Shown: piece after piece, positions 6,923-14,365 of the stretch | Numbering within the stretch: the stretch's first letter is position 1 | Layout of the letters: each line of letters starts with the position of its first letter | From: Acidobacteriota bacterium | GTDB taxonomy: Bacteria; Acidobacteriota; Terriglobia; Terriglobales; Acidobacteriaceae | Reading direction: 5' to 3' | DNA length: 39,066 nt | NCBI GenBank assembly: GCA_003224755.1 | Contig: QHZR01000018.1 | Span: forward strand, 1-39,066 | Position numbers and translations under genes: made by a program | The notes under the pieces: model-generated | What the model was told of the DNA's origin: nothing | Seen by the model: the letters and a program-made list of their open reading frames with translations, nothing else | The model's database searches: none

Positions 6923-8953
6923 ATGTCCGGTGCCGAGCCCAGCTTCGACAGCTATTATAGAGACTCTGTGCCTGCCGGTTCTCAGCCCGCAACTTCCGCC
7001 GCTCCCTCGCTGCACCAGTTTTTTGCTCCCGGCGGACTGCTTTCCCGCACGCATCCTGCGTATGAATTCCGCCGGGGTCAGCTGCAGATGGCGCAGGCAG
7101 TAGAAGAAGCCATCGAACAACGCCGCCATCTCATCGTCGAAGCTGGAACCGGAACAGGAAAGACACTCGCTTACCTCATGCCGGTGATCCGCTCGGGCAA
7201 GCACGTGATCATTTCTACAGGGACCAAGAACCTGCAAGAGCAGCTTTTCCAAAAAGACATTCCATTTCTCGAGAAGGCCCTCTTTCCCGACGGTGATCGC
7301 AAGCTCAGCGTCTGCTGCATGAAGGGACGCAACAATTATCTCTGCCGCAAGAAGCTATACGACCTCACCGGACAGCCGGTGCTGAGCGGGCTTGAGGAAA
7401 TTGAGCATTATCGCGCGATCGCTGCCTGGGAGCAGACGACACAAAGTGGCGACCGGGCAGAACTGGCGTCACTGCCGGAAATGAGCGCCCTCTGGCACAA
7501 GCTGGACGCGCGAGCCGATACCTGTCTCGGTCAGAAATGTAGTTCTTGGGATAAGTGCTTCATCACTGAGATGCGCCGCCGTGCTGCGGAAAGCGACATC
7601 ATTATCGTCAATCATCATTTGTTCTTTGCCGACCTTGGCATCAAGCAGCAAGCGGAAGGCGCGCCGGATGCGGGAATTCTTCCTGACGCGGGAATCGTGA
7701 TATTTGATGAGGCCCACGAACTGGAAGATGTTGCCGGCAGCTATTTCGGGATTTCTGTAAGCGCGGCGCGTCTGGAGGAACTGTGCCGAGACGTGGAAGC
7801 TTCGTTGCAGCGAAACCGGATGTACACAGCTTCGCTTTCGGGTGCAATCAAGAGCCTGCGTGAGCGCTCCGGATTTTACTTCTCGTTGCTCCCAGAAGGT
7901 GAGGGGCGGTTCGCTTTCGAGAGCCGCCGCGAATTTCTCGAAGAAAACGGCGACGAGTTCCTGGGCTTGAGGCAATCGCTAGCGCGTCTCGGCGCCGAAA
8001 TCGAGAACTTGCCGTCCAAGCCCGAGGAAGTTTATGCATTTGCTCGCCGGGCGCAGGAATTGCATGTGCAGTTGGGATTTGTGATGGAGTCGGAAGACAA
8101 GAACACCGTCTTCTGGATTGAGCGCCGTCGCGGCGGGCGCGAAAAGATGAACGTCTCCTTACAAGCCACACCGATTGATGTCGGCTCAATTCTGCGCGAG
8201 TGCCTGTGGTCGAAACTTGAAAGCTCGGTGCTGACTTCCGCAACTCTAGCTGTGGAGGGCGGCTTTGAATACATCCGCGGAAGGTTGGGGGTGGAGCACG
8301 CTCGCGAACAAGTGTTGCCGTCGCATTTCGATTATCCGAACCAGGCGTTGTTCTACGTGCCTCCTGATTTGCCCGACCCACGTACGCCGCAGTTTGGCGC
8401 ACAAGCTGCCGAGCGCATCCGGCAATTACTTGATATCACGCGCGGACGTGCGTTTGTGCTGTTCACCAGCTACGCGCAAATGCGCGACATCTATCAGCGC
8501 CTGCTTGGCGTGGTCGAATTTCCCATGCTGCTGCAGGGCGACGCTCCAAAGAACGCCTTGCTCGAAGAATTTCGCCTGACCCCGAATTGCGTGTTGTTCG
8601 CGACTTCTTCTTTCTGGCAGGGAGTGGATGTGCAAGGCGAGCAACTAAGCTGCGTGATCATTGACCGGCTGCCATTTGCGGTTCCGTCCGATCCCGTTGT
8701 GGCAGCGCGGGTGAAGGCAATAGATGCTGATGGAGGCAACGCCTTTTTTCAATATCAGGTCCCCGTCGCTGTGATCACGTTGAAGCAGGGCTTCGGACGG
8801 CTGATTCGGTCCCTGCATGATCGCGGGCTGCTGGCGCTGCTCGATAACCGGATTTTGAAAAAGCAATATGGGCGGGTGTTTGTGGACAGCTTGCCGAATT
8901 ACCGGAGGACGACGGATCTCCGAATTGTGGAGCAGTGGTTCCTTCGGCAATAG
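6923..8953 (+). CDS. dinG: DinG/YoaA-type ATP-dependent DNA helicase with Fe-S cluster
   Basis: This 676-residue superfamily 2 helicase of the XPD/DinG branch unwinds DNA 5' to 3' in repair and at R-loops or stalled forks. Walker A is EAGTGTGKTLAYLMP. Cysteines that would hold a 4Fe-4S cluster appear in NNYLC and TCLGQKCSSWDKC. The DEAH box is in IVIFDEAHELEDVAG. The second motor domain includes SSVLTSATL, FVLFTSY, ATSSFWQGVDVQGEQL and the arginine-finger stretch KQGFGRLIRS. Length and order fit the YoaA/DinG group; there is no exonuclease domain as in Firmicute DinG. The ATG at 6923 directly follows a palindrome and has no strong ribosome-binding site. Confidence 0.93.
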   Translation: MSGAEPSFDSYYRDSVPAGSQPATSAAPSLHQFFAPGGLLSRTHPAYEFRRGQLQMAQAVEEAIEQRRHLIVEAGTGTGKTLAYLMPVIRSGKHVIISTGTKNLQEQLFQKDIPFLEKALFPDGDRKLSVCCMKGRNNYLCRKKLYDLTGQPVLSGLEEIEHYRAIAAWEQTTQSGDRAELASLPEMSALWHKLDARADTCLGQKCSSWDKCFITEMRRRAAESDIIIVNHHLFFADLGIKQQAEGAPDAGILPDAGIVIFDEAHELEDVAGSYFGISVSAARLEELCRDVEASLQRNRMYTASLSGAIKSLRERSGFYFSLLPEGEGRFAFESRREFLEENGDEFLGLRQSLARLGAEIENLPSKPEEVYAFARRAQELHVQLGFVMESEDKNTVFWIERRRGGREKMNVSLQATPIDVGSILRECLWSKLESSVLTSATLAVEGGFEYIRGRLGVEHAREQVLPSHFDYPNQALFYVPPDLPDPRTPQFGAQAAERIRQLLDITRGRAFVLFTSYAQMRDIYQRLLGVVEFPMLLQGDAPKNALLEEFRLTPNCVLFATSSFWQGVDVQGEQLSCVIIDRLPFAVPSDPVVAARVKAIDADGGNAFFQYQVPVAVITLKQGFGRLIRSLHDRGLLALLDNRILKKQYGRVFVDSLPNYRRTTDLRIVEQWFLRQ

Positions 8954-8973
8954 GAAAAATTGAAAAAAGGCGG

Positions 8974-9369
8974 TTACTTCAGCAGCTTCATGCCCATCAT
9001 GTTTGCAGCATCATGATCAAAGGTTAACGTGTATTCGCATCTGGCGTCCCGTCCGTGCCGTTCGATCAGGTAATCAGCGAAATCGGCGTCGCCTCGAGAA
9101 TGCGCACTCAATGCCGTCCAGACCAAGTCACTACGTTCAACAACGACCCCTCGGGTGCGCAAAAGGGTTTCGATCACACGCTGGAGCTGCTGACGAGTGA
9201 CATCGTAAAAACTACGCAATACCCATGCTGTTTCGATCAGAGCAACCACAGAGATGAAGCCTGGTTTTTCTGAGTTGAAGGATTCAAATAACCTTGTCGC
9301 AATTGGAGTCTGGATGGCATCATCCTGAGCGATGTAACGGATGAGCACATTGGTATCGAGCCCGATCAT
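8974..9369 (-). CDS. vapC: VapC-family PIN-domain toxin
   Basis: This 131-residue PIN-domain ribonuclease is the toxin of a type II toxin-antitoxin pair; VapC enzymes cleave tRNA or rRNA. The expected acidic residues are visible: Asp in MIGLDTNVLIRY, Glu in SVVALIETAWVLRSFYDV, and Asp pairs in SRGDADFADYLI and LTFDHDAA. Its ATG overlaps the stop of the antitoxin gene upstream (ATGA), so the two are translationally coupled. All catalytic positions appear present, so the toxin is probably active. It converges with dinG, with a gap of only 20 bases. Confidence 0.92.
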   Translation of the reverse strand: MIGLDTNVLIRYIAQDDAIQTPIATRLFESFNSEKPGFISVVALIETAWVLRSFYDVTRQQLQRVIETLLRTRGVVVERSDLVWTALSAHSRGDADFADYLIERHGRDARCEYTLTFDHDAANMMGMKLLK

Positions 9370-9614
9370 CTTTTCTCAGAGTGTAATTTGCGTATCGCAA
9401 TTACCCCATTCATCTCTTCAATTGAAACTGGCTTTTTGGGCTTGGGAATGAGGCCCTTAAGCTCCTGCACCGAGCAGGTGGCGGGCATAATAATGAATTG
9501 CCCTTTTTCCACTTCAACGAAGTCGATCCGATCGCCAAAGGTGACGCCCAGTTTGGCTCGAACCTCTGCTGGAATGGTGATTTGGCCTTTAGAAGTCAAG
9601 GTAGCGCTTGGCAT
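9366..9614 (-). CDS. vapB: VapB antitoxin, AbrB/SpoVT family
   Basis: This 82-residue antitoxin has the swapped-hairpin AbrB fold at its N-terminus (TLTSKGQITIPAEVRAKLGV, then GDRIDFVEV). Its C-terminal half (KGLIPKPKKPVSIEEM) would wrap the PIN toxin encoded next. It overlaps vapC by four bases. VapB proteins repress their own operon by binding upstream; an inverted repeat at 9645-9661 is a candidate site. There is a second, broken antitoxin-like gene of the same fold at about 33.9-34.1 kb, so this pair is not the only such locus in the genome. Confidence 0.9.
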   Translation of the reverse strand: MPSATLTSKGQITIPAEVRAKLGVTFGDRIDFVEVEKGQFIIMPATCSVQELKGLIPKPKKPVSIEEMNGVIAIRKLHSEKR

Positions 9615-9644
9615 GAAATGTAGATCTTACTGCAATGACGGATT

Positions 9645-9661
9645 CCTTACAACCGGTAAGG
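9645..9661. promoter_or_regulatory. candidate VapB operator
   Basis: CCTTAC (9645-9650) and GTAAGG (9656-9661) form a perfect 6-bp inverted repeat around ACCG-type spacer bases, 31 bases upstream of the vapB start on the minus strand. Position and symmetry fit autoregulation by an AbrB-fold antitoxin; the sequence alone does not prove it. Confidence 0.3.
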
Positions 9662-9765
9662 CAAATCACGGTAGAGCCGAGCAGTGTGGCAGCACGGCCC
9701 GAAAACCCAAGCCATGCCCCGGCTGTAGAATGGCAATGAAACAGTTAGAAATTCTTAGGAGTTCG

Positions 9766-10143
9766 ATGTTCGAAGTCACTGTTGAAGATTCGTTTGCTGC
9801 CGGACACTACTTGCGCAATTACAAGGGCAAGTGTGAGAACCCGCACGGGCATAACTATAAGGTCAGGGTGACGCTCGCCGGCAACGACCTCGATAAGGCC
9901 GGGTTGCTGCTGGATTTCAAGGACCTACGCGAAGTGATGAAGCACGTGATTGACCGGCTCGATCACCAGATGATCAACGACATTGCTCCTTTCACGGAGT
10001 TGAATCCGTCGGCCGAGAACCTGGCGAAGTATTTTTACGATGAGGCGAATGGGCGTCTGCGTCAGGCGACGAACGGGCGCGTGCACGTGAAAGATGTGAC
10101 TGTGTTTGAGACGGATTCGACAACGGCAAAATACAGCGAGTGA
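9766..10143 (+). CDS. queD: 6-carboxy-tetrahydropterin synthase QueD
   Basis: QueD converts 7,8-dihydroneopterin triphosphate to 6-carboxy-5,6,7,8-tetrahydropterin, the first dedicated step towards queuosine. I chose ATG 9766, with TTAGGAG six bases upstream; in-frame ATGs at 9730 and 9736 lack such a site. The 125-residue protein shows the zinc histidines (SFAAGHYL and NPHGHNY) and the catalytic cysteine in KGKCENPHGH. Later parts, LLDFKDLREVMK, LDHQMIND, NPSAENLAKY and VFETDSTTAKY, match the family throughout. It is the first gene of queD-queE-queC, each separated by under 90 bases. Confidence 0.95.
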   Translation: MFEVTVEDSFAAGHYLRNYKGKCENPHGHNYKVRVTLAGNDLDKAGLLLDFKDLREVMKHVIDRLDHQMINDIAPFTELNPSAENLAKYFYDEANGRLRQATNGRVHVKDVTVFETDSTTAKYSE

Positions 10144-10162
10144 GGTCTATCGGGCGATCTGA

Positions 10163-10233
10163 TCATCGGGTCATTGGGTGATCTCACCGTCCGCGCGATC
10201 ATCGATAGCCCCGATCACCAGATGATCCGATGA
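10163..10233 (+). repeat. inverted repeat of octamer units overlapping the queE start
   Basis: Arms at 10163-10183 and 10213-10233 match at 18 of 21 positions as an inverted repeat with a loop of 29 bases. The left arm is built of units like ATCATCGGG and TCATTGGG. The right arm ends in GATCCGATGA, so it includes the possible queE ATG at 10230. No Shine-Dalgarno sequence is visible before that ATG. Confidence 0.65.
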
Positions 10234-10922
10234 AGACAATGCAAATCACGGAAATCTACAAATCGCTCCAAGGCGAGTCCACTTATGCTGGAATGCCGTG
10301 CGTCTTTGTGCGGCTGACAGGCTGCAATCTTCGCTGCATTTGGTGCGATACGGAATACAGCTTCTATGGCGGCAAAAAGATGACTCCAGAGCAGGTCTTT
10401 GATGAAGTCGAACATCTGAGCCCGAGCCCGGGATTGGTCGAGATCACCGGCGGAGAGCCTATGCTGCAGGAGCGCGAACTGGTCCCTCTGATGCAGCGCC
10501 TTGTTGATTCCGGATATAAGGTATTGCTCGAAACCAGCGGCGAGCGGCACCTTGAGCACGTGCCTGAAGCGGTGGTGAAAATTGTGGATGTGAAGTGTCC
10601 GGACTCGGGCGAGGGCGATACCTTCTGTCTCGAGAATCTTGAAACGTTGCAGCGGCACGACGAAATCAAGTTCGTGATCAGCGGGCGCAGCGATTACGAG
10701 TTTGCCCGCGACTTCGCCGCGCGGCATGATCTTGCGCGCCGGGTGAATGCAGTGCTGTTCTCGCCAGCATTCCGCAAGGACGCATCGGGCGCTCGCGATT
10801 CATCCAACTGCCTGGTTGATCCACAGGAACTGGCTGAGTGGATGTTGGAAGACAACGTTCCGGCCCGGCTCGGGTTACAAATTCATAAGCTGATCTGGGA
10901 TCCGGCGATGAAGGGCGTTTAG
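10230..10922 (+). CDS. queE: 7-carboxy-7-deazaguanine synthase QueE (radical SAM)
   Basis: QueE is the radical S-adenosylmethionine enzyme that contracts the QueD product to 7-carboxy-7-deazaguanine. The iron-sulphur motif is CNLRCIWC, with cysteines at 32, 36 and 39 of the 230-residue form. Also visible are SLQGES near the start, the SAM-binding EITGGEPMLQ, VDVKCPDSGEG, and the C-terminal region WMLEDNVPARLGLQIHKLIW. The start could be ATG 10230 or ATG 10239; the latter (MQITEIYKSLQGES) aligns better with the usual QueE beginning. Neither has a clear ribosome-binding site, and the first lies in the arm of an inverted repeat. Confidence 0.94.
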   Translation: MKTMQITEIYKSLQGESTYAGMPCVFVRLTGCNLRCIWCDTEYSFYGGKKMTPEQVFDEVEHLSPSPGLVEITGGEPMLQERELVPLMQRLVDSGYKVLLETSGERHLEHVPEAVVKIVDVKCPDSGEGDTFCLENLETLQRHDEIKFVISGRSDYEFARDFAARHDLARRVNAVLFSPAFRKDASGARDSSNCLVDPQELAEWMLEDNVPARLGLQIHKLIWDPAMKGV

Positions 10923-10932
10923 GAATTGAGCC

Positions 10933-11007
10933 ATTGAATCATCGGGGATTGAATCATTGACACCTTCCCCAGAGCGATTCAATGATTCAATCGCTCAATG
11001 ATTCAAT
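10933..11007 (+). repeat. octamer repeats with alternative hairpins over the queC start
   Basis: ATTGAATC units occur at 10933-10940 and 10948-10955, and the inverse GATTCAAT at 10976-10983, 10984-10991 and 11000-11007, with CGCTCAAT between. The 13-base arm ATTGAATCATTGA (10948-10960) pairs perfectly with TCAATGATTCAAT at 10979-10991, and equally perfectly with a second copy at 10995-11007. The second copy contains the queC ATG (10998-11000). The two pairings share the 5' arm, so they are mutually exclusive. Confidence 0.75.
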
Positions 11008-11690
11008 CTCACAAAACTCGTGCCATTGTCCTGCTCAGCGGAGGCATGGATTCGTGTGTCTGTGCCACGCTGGCTGCGCGGGATTGCGAACCCGCAGCGT
11101 TGCATATCAGCTACAGCCAGCGCACAGAATCACGTGAGCGGGATTCGTTCCAGCTAATTTGCGACCAGCTTGGCATTCAGGAGCGGCTGATCGTCCGCAA
11201 CGAAGCCTTAAAATTGATTGGCGGTTCGGCCCTGACCGACGAGAGAATTCAAGTGCCTGACTCGCACAGCCTCGGCCGCGACATCCCAGTCACTTACGTG
11301 CCATTTCGCAACGCACACTTCCTGGCCGTAGCCGTGAGTTGGGCAGAAGTGCTTGGCGCATCTAAGATATATATCGGTGCGGTCGAGCAAGATAGTTCGG
11401 GATATCCCGATTGCCGGCCGGCGTACTATGAGGCTTTCAACAAGGTGATTGACGCCGGAACGAAGTCGGGCGGGATCGAGATTGTGACGCCGCTGATTGC
11501 CATGCGTAAATCTGAGATTGTCCGCTTGGGGCTTGATCTCGGCGCTCCGTTCGACTTAACGTGGTCTTGTTACAGCCGCGAAGATCGCGCGTGTGGATTG
11601 TGTGACAGTTGCGTGCTGCGCCTGCGGGCGTTTCGAGAGGCGGGGTCCACCGATCCGCTTCCCTATATTCCAGCGCCGCAGTTGGTATAA
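10998..11690 (+). CDS. queC: 7-cyano-7-deazaguanine synthase QueC
   Basis: QueC uses ATP and ammonia to convert 7-carboxy-7-deazaguanine to preQ0, the shared precursor of queuosine. The PP-loop ATPase motif is LLSGGMDS (residues 12-19). Near the C-terminus a zinc site is visible in WSCYSREDRACGLCDSC. The chain of 230 residues has the normal family length. The first codons (ATG ATT CAA T) are made of the intergenic octamer repeat, and no Shine-Dalgarno sequence precedes the ATG. With queD and queE it completes preQ0 synthesis. Downstream queuosine genes (queF, tgt, queA) are not in this window. Confidence 0.95.
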   Translation: MIQSHKTRAIVLLSGGMDSCVCATLAARDCEPAALHISYSQRTESRERDSFQLICDQLGIQERLIVRNEALKLIGGSALTDERIQVPDSHSLGRDIPVTYVPFRNAHFLAVAVSWAEVLGASKIYIGAVEQDSSGYPDCRPAYYEAFNKVIDAGTKSGGIEIVTPLIAMRKSEIVRLGLDLGAPFDLTWSCYSREDRACGLCDSCVLRLRAFREAGSTDPLPYIPAPQLV

Positions 11691-11755
11691 GTTTCAGTGC
11701 CCATTAAGAGGACCGCCTTGCCCTGTGTTGCGGGCGGACTGGCCAGGAGGCTTGA

Positions 11756-12982
11756 ATGAAGCGCAATCTAGTTTTCACTACTCTATTTGCAATTTTCTGT
11801 GTACTCGTAACCGTTCCGGCGGTCGCGCAGACTGCCACCGTGAAGGGCGTCTGTAAAGATGCTCAGGGAAATCCCATCACCGACGCTCAGGTGGTGTGGC
11901 ATAACAACGATAATGGCCGCACGTTCAATCTGAAGACCAACAAGAAAGGCGAATATTTTTCGCTGGGCATTGAAAGTGGCAAGTACACCGTCACCATAAG
12001 TAAAGATGGAAAGGAACTGGACAAGGTCAACAATTATCCAGTCACCGCCGACGAAATCACGCTCGATTTCGATCTCAAAAAGTCTCAGGAGCAGGCGGTC
12101 CAAGAAACAGCCAAGAGCAAAGGCATGACTCCGGAGCAAGTCAAGCAGATGCAGGAGGCGCAGGCGAACGCCCAGAAGTACAACACCAATATCAAAGCGG
12201 CTAACGATAAACTCAAGGCCGCGTCTGGCCAGCTTGAGGCCGCTACGAACGCACTGAAATCCGGAGACACGGCTACCGCCAACACGAATTACGACGGGGC
12301 CATCGCTACCCTGAACGAGACGGCGCAATTGGTGCCGAACGAGGACTTGGTTTGGTTCAGACTAGGCACTGCCTACCTGGATTCGGTTAAGGCGCAAACC
12401 GATACGGCAGAAAAGACGAAGCGCTCGACGGAGGCTTTCACAAACATTCAAAAAGCCATCGACCTGAGGAAGACCGCGATGAACAACGCCGCCGCCCAGA
12501 AGACGGGACAAGGCAGCAAGCCCCCTGATGTGTCGGACCAAGGTCGTCTCGCCGCTTACTACGACAACCTTGGTTCTGCGGCATCTAAAAGTGGCAAACC
12601 CGCCGAGGCCGCCGATGCCTACAAGCAGGCCCTTGCTCTAGATCCCGCACATGCTGGTCATTATTACGTCAATCTGGGAATCGCTTTGATGAATTCCGGG
12701 GGCGATCCCAACGTACGAAAACAGTCGCTGGATGCGTTCGAGAAGGCGATTGCCGCTGACCCGAACAATGCCGATGCCTACTATTTCAAAGGACAAAGCC
12801 TGATCGCCAGCGCCACTATGGACAGTAGCGGCAAGATGGTTGCTCCAGAAGGGACCGCTGAAGCGCTCAACAAATACCTTGAACTGCAACCCAACGGTAT
12901 CCATGCGCAGGATGCGAAAGGTATGCTTACGGCCTTGGGCTCTAAAATCGAGACCAGCTATGGTACTAAGAAGAAGAAATAG
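11756..12982 (+). CDS. secreted protein with carboxypeptidase-regulatory-like domain and TPR repeats
   Basis: This 408-residue protein begins with a signal peptide (cleavage after PAVA, residue 24), preceded by AGGAGG at a good distance. Residues 27-103 look like a carboxypeptidase-regulatory-like beta-sandwich: GVCKDAQGNPITDAQVVWHN, then GEYFSLGIESGKYTVTI. A Gln/Ala-rich helical stretch follows (110-165), then tetratricopeptide repeats to the end, including DLVWFRLGTAYLDS, AAYYDNLGSAASKSGKPAEA, HYYVNLGIALMNSGG and ADAYYFKGQSLI. It ends in KKKK. Such proteins are frequent in acidobacterial envelopes and probably act as periplasmic or surface scaffolds. A hairpin with a T-rich tail follows. 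Confidence 0.85.
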   Translation: MKRNLVFTTLFAIFCVLVTVPAVAQTATVKGVCKDAQGNPITDAQVVWHNNDNGRTFNLKTNKKGEYFSLGIESGKYTVTISKDGKELDKVNNYPVTADEITLDFDLKKSQEQAVQETAKSKGMTPEQVKQMQEAQANAQKYNTNIKAANDKLKAASGQLEAATNALKSGDTATANTNYDGAIATLNETAQLVPNEDLVWFRLGTAYLDSVKAQTDTAEKTKRSTEAFTNIQKAIDLRKTAMNNAAAQKTGQGSKPPDVSDQGRLAAYYDNLGSAASKSGKPAEAADAYKQALALDPAHAGHYYVNLGIALMNSGGDPNVRKQSLDAFEKAIAADPNNADAYYFKGQSLIASATMDSSGKMVAPEGTAEALNKYLELQPNGIHAQDAKGMLTALGSKIETSYGTKKKK

Positions 12983-13005
12983 GCTTTCACTTGCGCGGAT
13001 TCCAA

Positions 13006-13033
13006 GAGGCGGCTTCGGCGGCCTCATTTCATT
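13006..13033 (+). terminator. putative intrinsic terminator after the TPR gene
   Basis: GAGGC (13006-13010) pairs with GCCTC (13021-13025), with inner GC pairs closing a TTCG loop, followed by ATTTCATTTGT. It begins 24 bases after the stop codon. The T-run is interrupted, so strength is uncertain. Confidence 0.45.
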
Positions 13034-13085
13034 TGTGCCGAAGCCTGCCCTGAGCGGCCAAGCGAAGCGCGGGAGTCGAATGGGT
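13034..13085 (+). repeat. degenerate copy of the CCTGTCCTGAGC repeat
   Basis: GCCGAAGCCTGCCCTGAGCGG followed by CAAGCGAAGCG matches the core of the repeat at 2834-2869. The rest of the spacer up to 13204 has no recognisable element. Confidence 0.4.
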
Positions 13086-13204
13086 TACGAAGGTCTATGA
13101 ACCAGGCGTTCTTTATGGATCATGCCATGCGATTTCGCTAAAGTTGAGCTGAGGTGTGAAGGCACGGCACAAGCTGCGTCCTCGCAGATTAATCGACACC
13201 CGAA

Positions 13205-14320
13205 ATGGCTGCTCCAGGCACCGCTTTACATCAAGTCTCGCTCGATCCAATTTCGGCGGACGCTGCAACTGACGATCTGCTCACGGCGATCCTGCGGGCC
13301 AATCCGCGAGTAAGCGATCTGATCTTTTCTCCGGGACGAAAGTTTCAGGTGCAGGTGAGCGGCGAATTCATTCCTCTCGAAACCAGTAGCACATCTTCCC
13401 TGACTGCAGACGATACTCGTCGCATCGCCTCCGATTTAATTGGAAATAACAAGGCGGCAATCAGCATGTTGCGCGAGCAGGGTTATTGCGACATTTCCTA
13501 CGCTCTGCCGGGAGTGGCGCGTTTCAGAGTCAATGTCTTTATCCAACGGGGCAGTTGCGCCGTAGTGATGCGGGTCATCCCAACTTCGATTCCCGACTTC
13601 AAGAGTCTAGGCCTGCCTGAGACGCTGCGCGAAATTGGAAGCTTGCGCGACGGGTTGGTCCTGGTCACTGGGCCGCGAGGGTCGGGCAAATCCTCAACCC
13701 TGGCGGCCATCCTTAACCATATCAATGAGACCGAAACTTGCCACATCATTACGATTGAGGACCCGATCGAGTTTCTCCACAACCACAAACGGGCCACAGT
13801 CCATCAGCGCGAGCTTCACAGCGACACACCTAGCGTTTTGCAAGCTATGCGAGCAGCGCTGCGGCAGGCGCCGAATGTGATCGCGGTCGGAGAGCTGAAA
13901 GACCGGGAGACGATGGAACTCGCGCTGGAGGCCGCGGAAACTGGGCATCTGGTACTTTCGACTTTGAACACGTTGAATGCGCAGCAGACGGTGGAGCGCT
14001 TCGTGGCAGCATTTCCCGCTGCGGAACAGGCAGGCGCCCGTGAGCGCCTTGCACGCATGTTGCGCTACGTGATTTCGCAGCGGCTGGTTCCCCGGTCTGA
14101 AAGCAGCCATCGCATTGCAGTTTTCGAAATACTGAAATCCGGGTCAAAGGTGCTTGATCGCTTGCTCGAAGGAGCAAGCAGTTCTGGCAAAAAGTCCGCA
14201 GGTCTCGACGAGGAAATCGAAAAGCTGGTGCGGGCCGGAATGGTTACACCAGAAATTGCGCTGGCCCATGCGATTGATCCGCGCGAGCTGGCGAAAAAAC
14301 TGGCTGCGGCCGAGAAGTAG
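13205..14320 (+). CDS. PilT-like type IV pilus ATPase paralogue
   Basis: This 371-residue hexameric secretion/pilus-retraction type ATPase has a PAS-like N-terminal domain (about 20-125) and a RecA core. Walker A is GPRGSGKSS (156-164), where PilT usually has GPTGSGKS. The Asp box is IITIEDPIEFLH (181-192). Walker B is VIAVGELKD (225-233; VGEMRD in PilT). The His box reads GHLVLSTLNT, with Asn255 where PilT and PilU have His. The C-terminal AIRNLIRE motif typical of PilT is not recognisable; EEIEKLVRAGMVTPEIAL is at that place. It lies 45 bases upstream of moeA with no other pilus gene nearby. It is a divergent family member and may not be a working retraction motor. Confidence 0.85.
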   Translation: MAAPGTALHQVSLDPISADAATDDLLTAILRANPRVSDLIFSPGRKFQVQVSGEFIPLETSSTSSLTADDTRRIASDLIGNNKAAISMLREQGYCDISYALPGVARFRVNVFIQRGSCAVVMRVIPTSIPDFKSLGLPETLREIGSLRDGLVLVTGPRGSGKSSTLAAILNHINETETCHIITIEDPIEFLHNHKRATVHQRELHSDTPSVLQAMRAALRQAPNVIAVGELKDRETMELALEAAETGHLVLSTLNTLNAQQTVERFVAAFPAAEQAGARERLARMLRYVISQRLVPRSESSHRIAVFEILKSGSKVLDRLLEGASSSGKKSAGLDEEIEKLVRAGMVTPEIALAHAIDPRELAKKLAAAEK

Positions 14321-14365
14321 TTTCCTCGGTTGGCTTTTCTCTTTCTTCCCACCTATGATTTCTCC

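Noticed and set aside
9615-9765. preQ1 riboswitch before queD
   Set aside because: I could not find the compact pseudoknot or its conserved A-rich tail. The space holds the divergent vapB upstream region and an ordinary ribosome-binding site.
10933-11007. CRISPR-like array at the queC start
   Set aside because: The units are 8 bp, directly adjacent and partly inverted, without spacers or cas genes.
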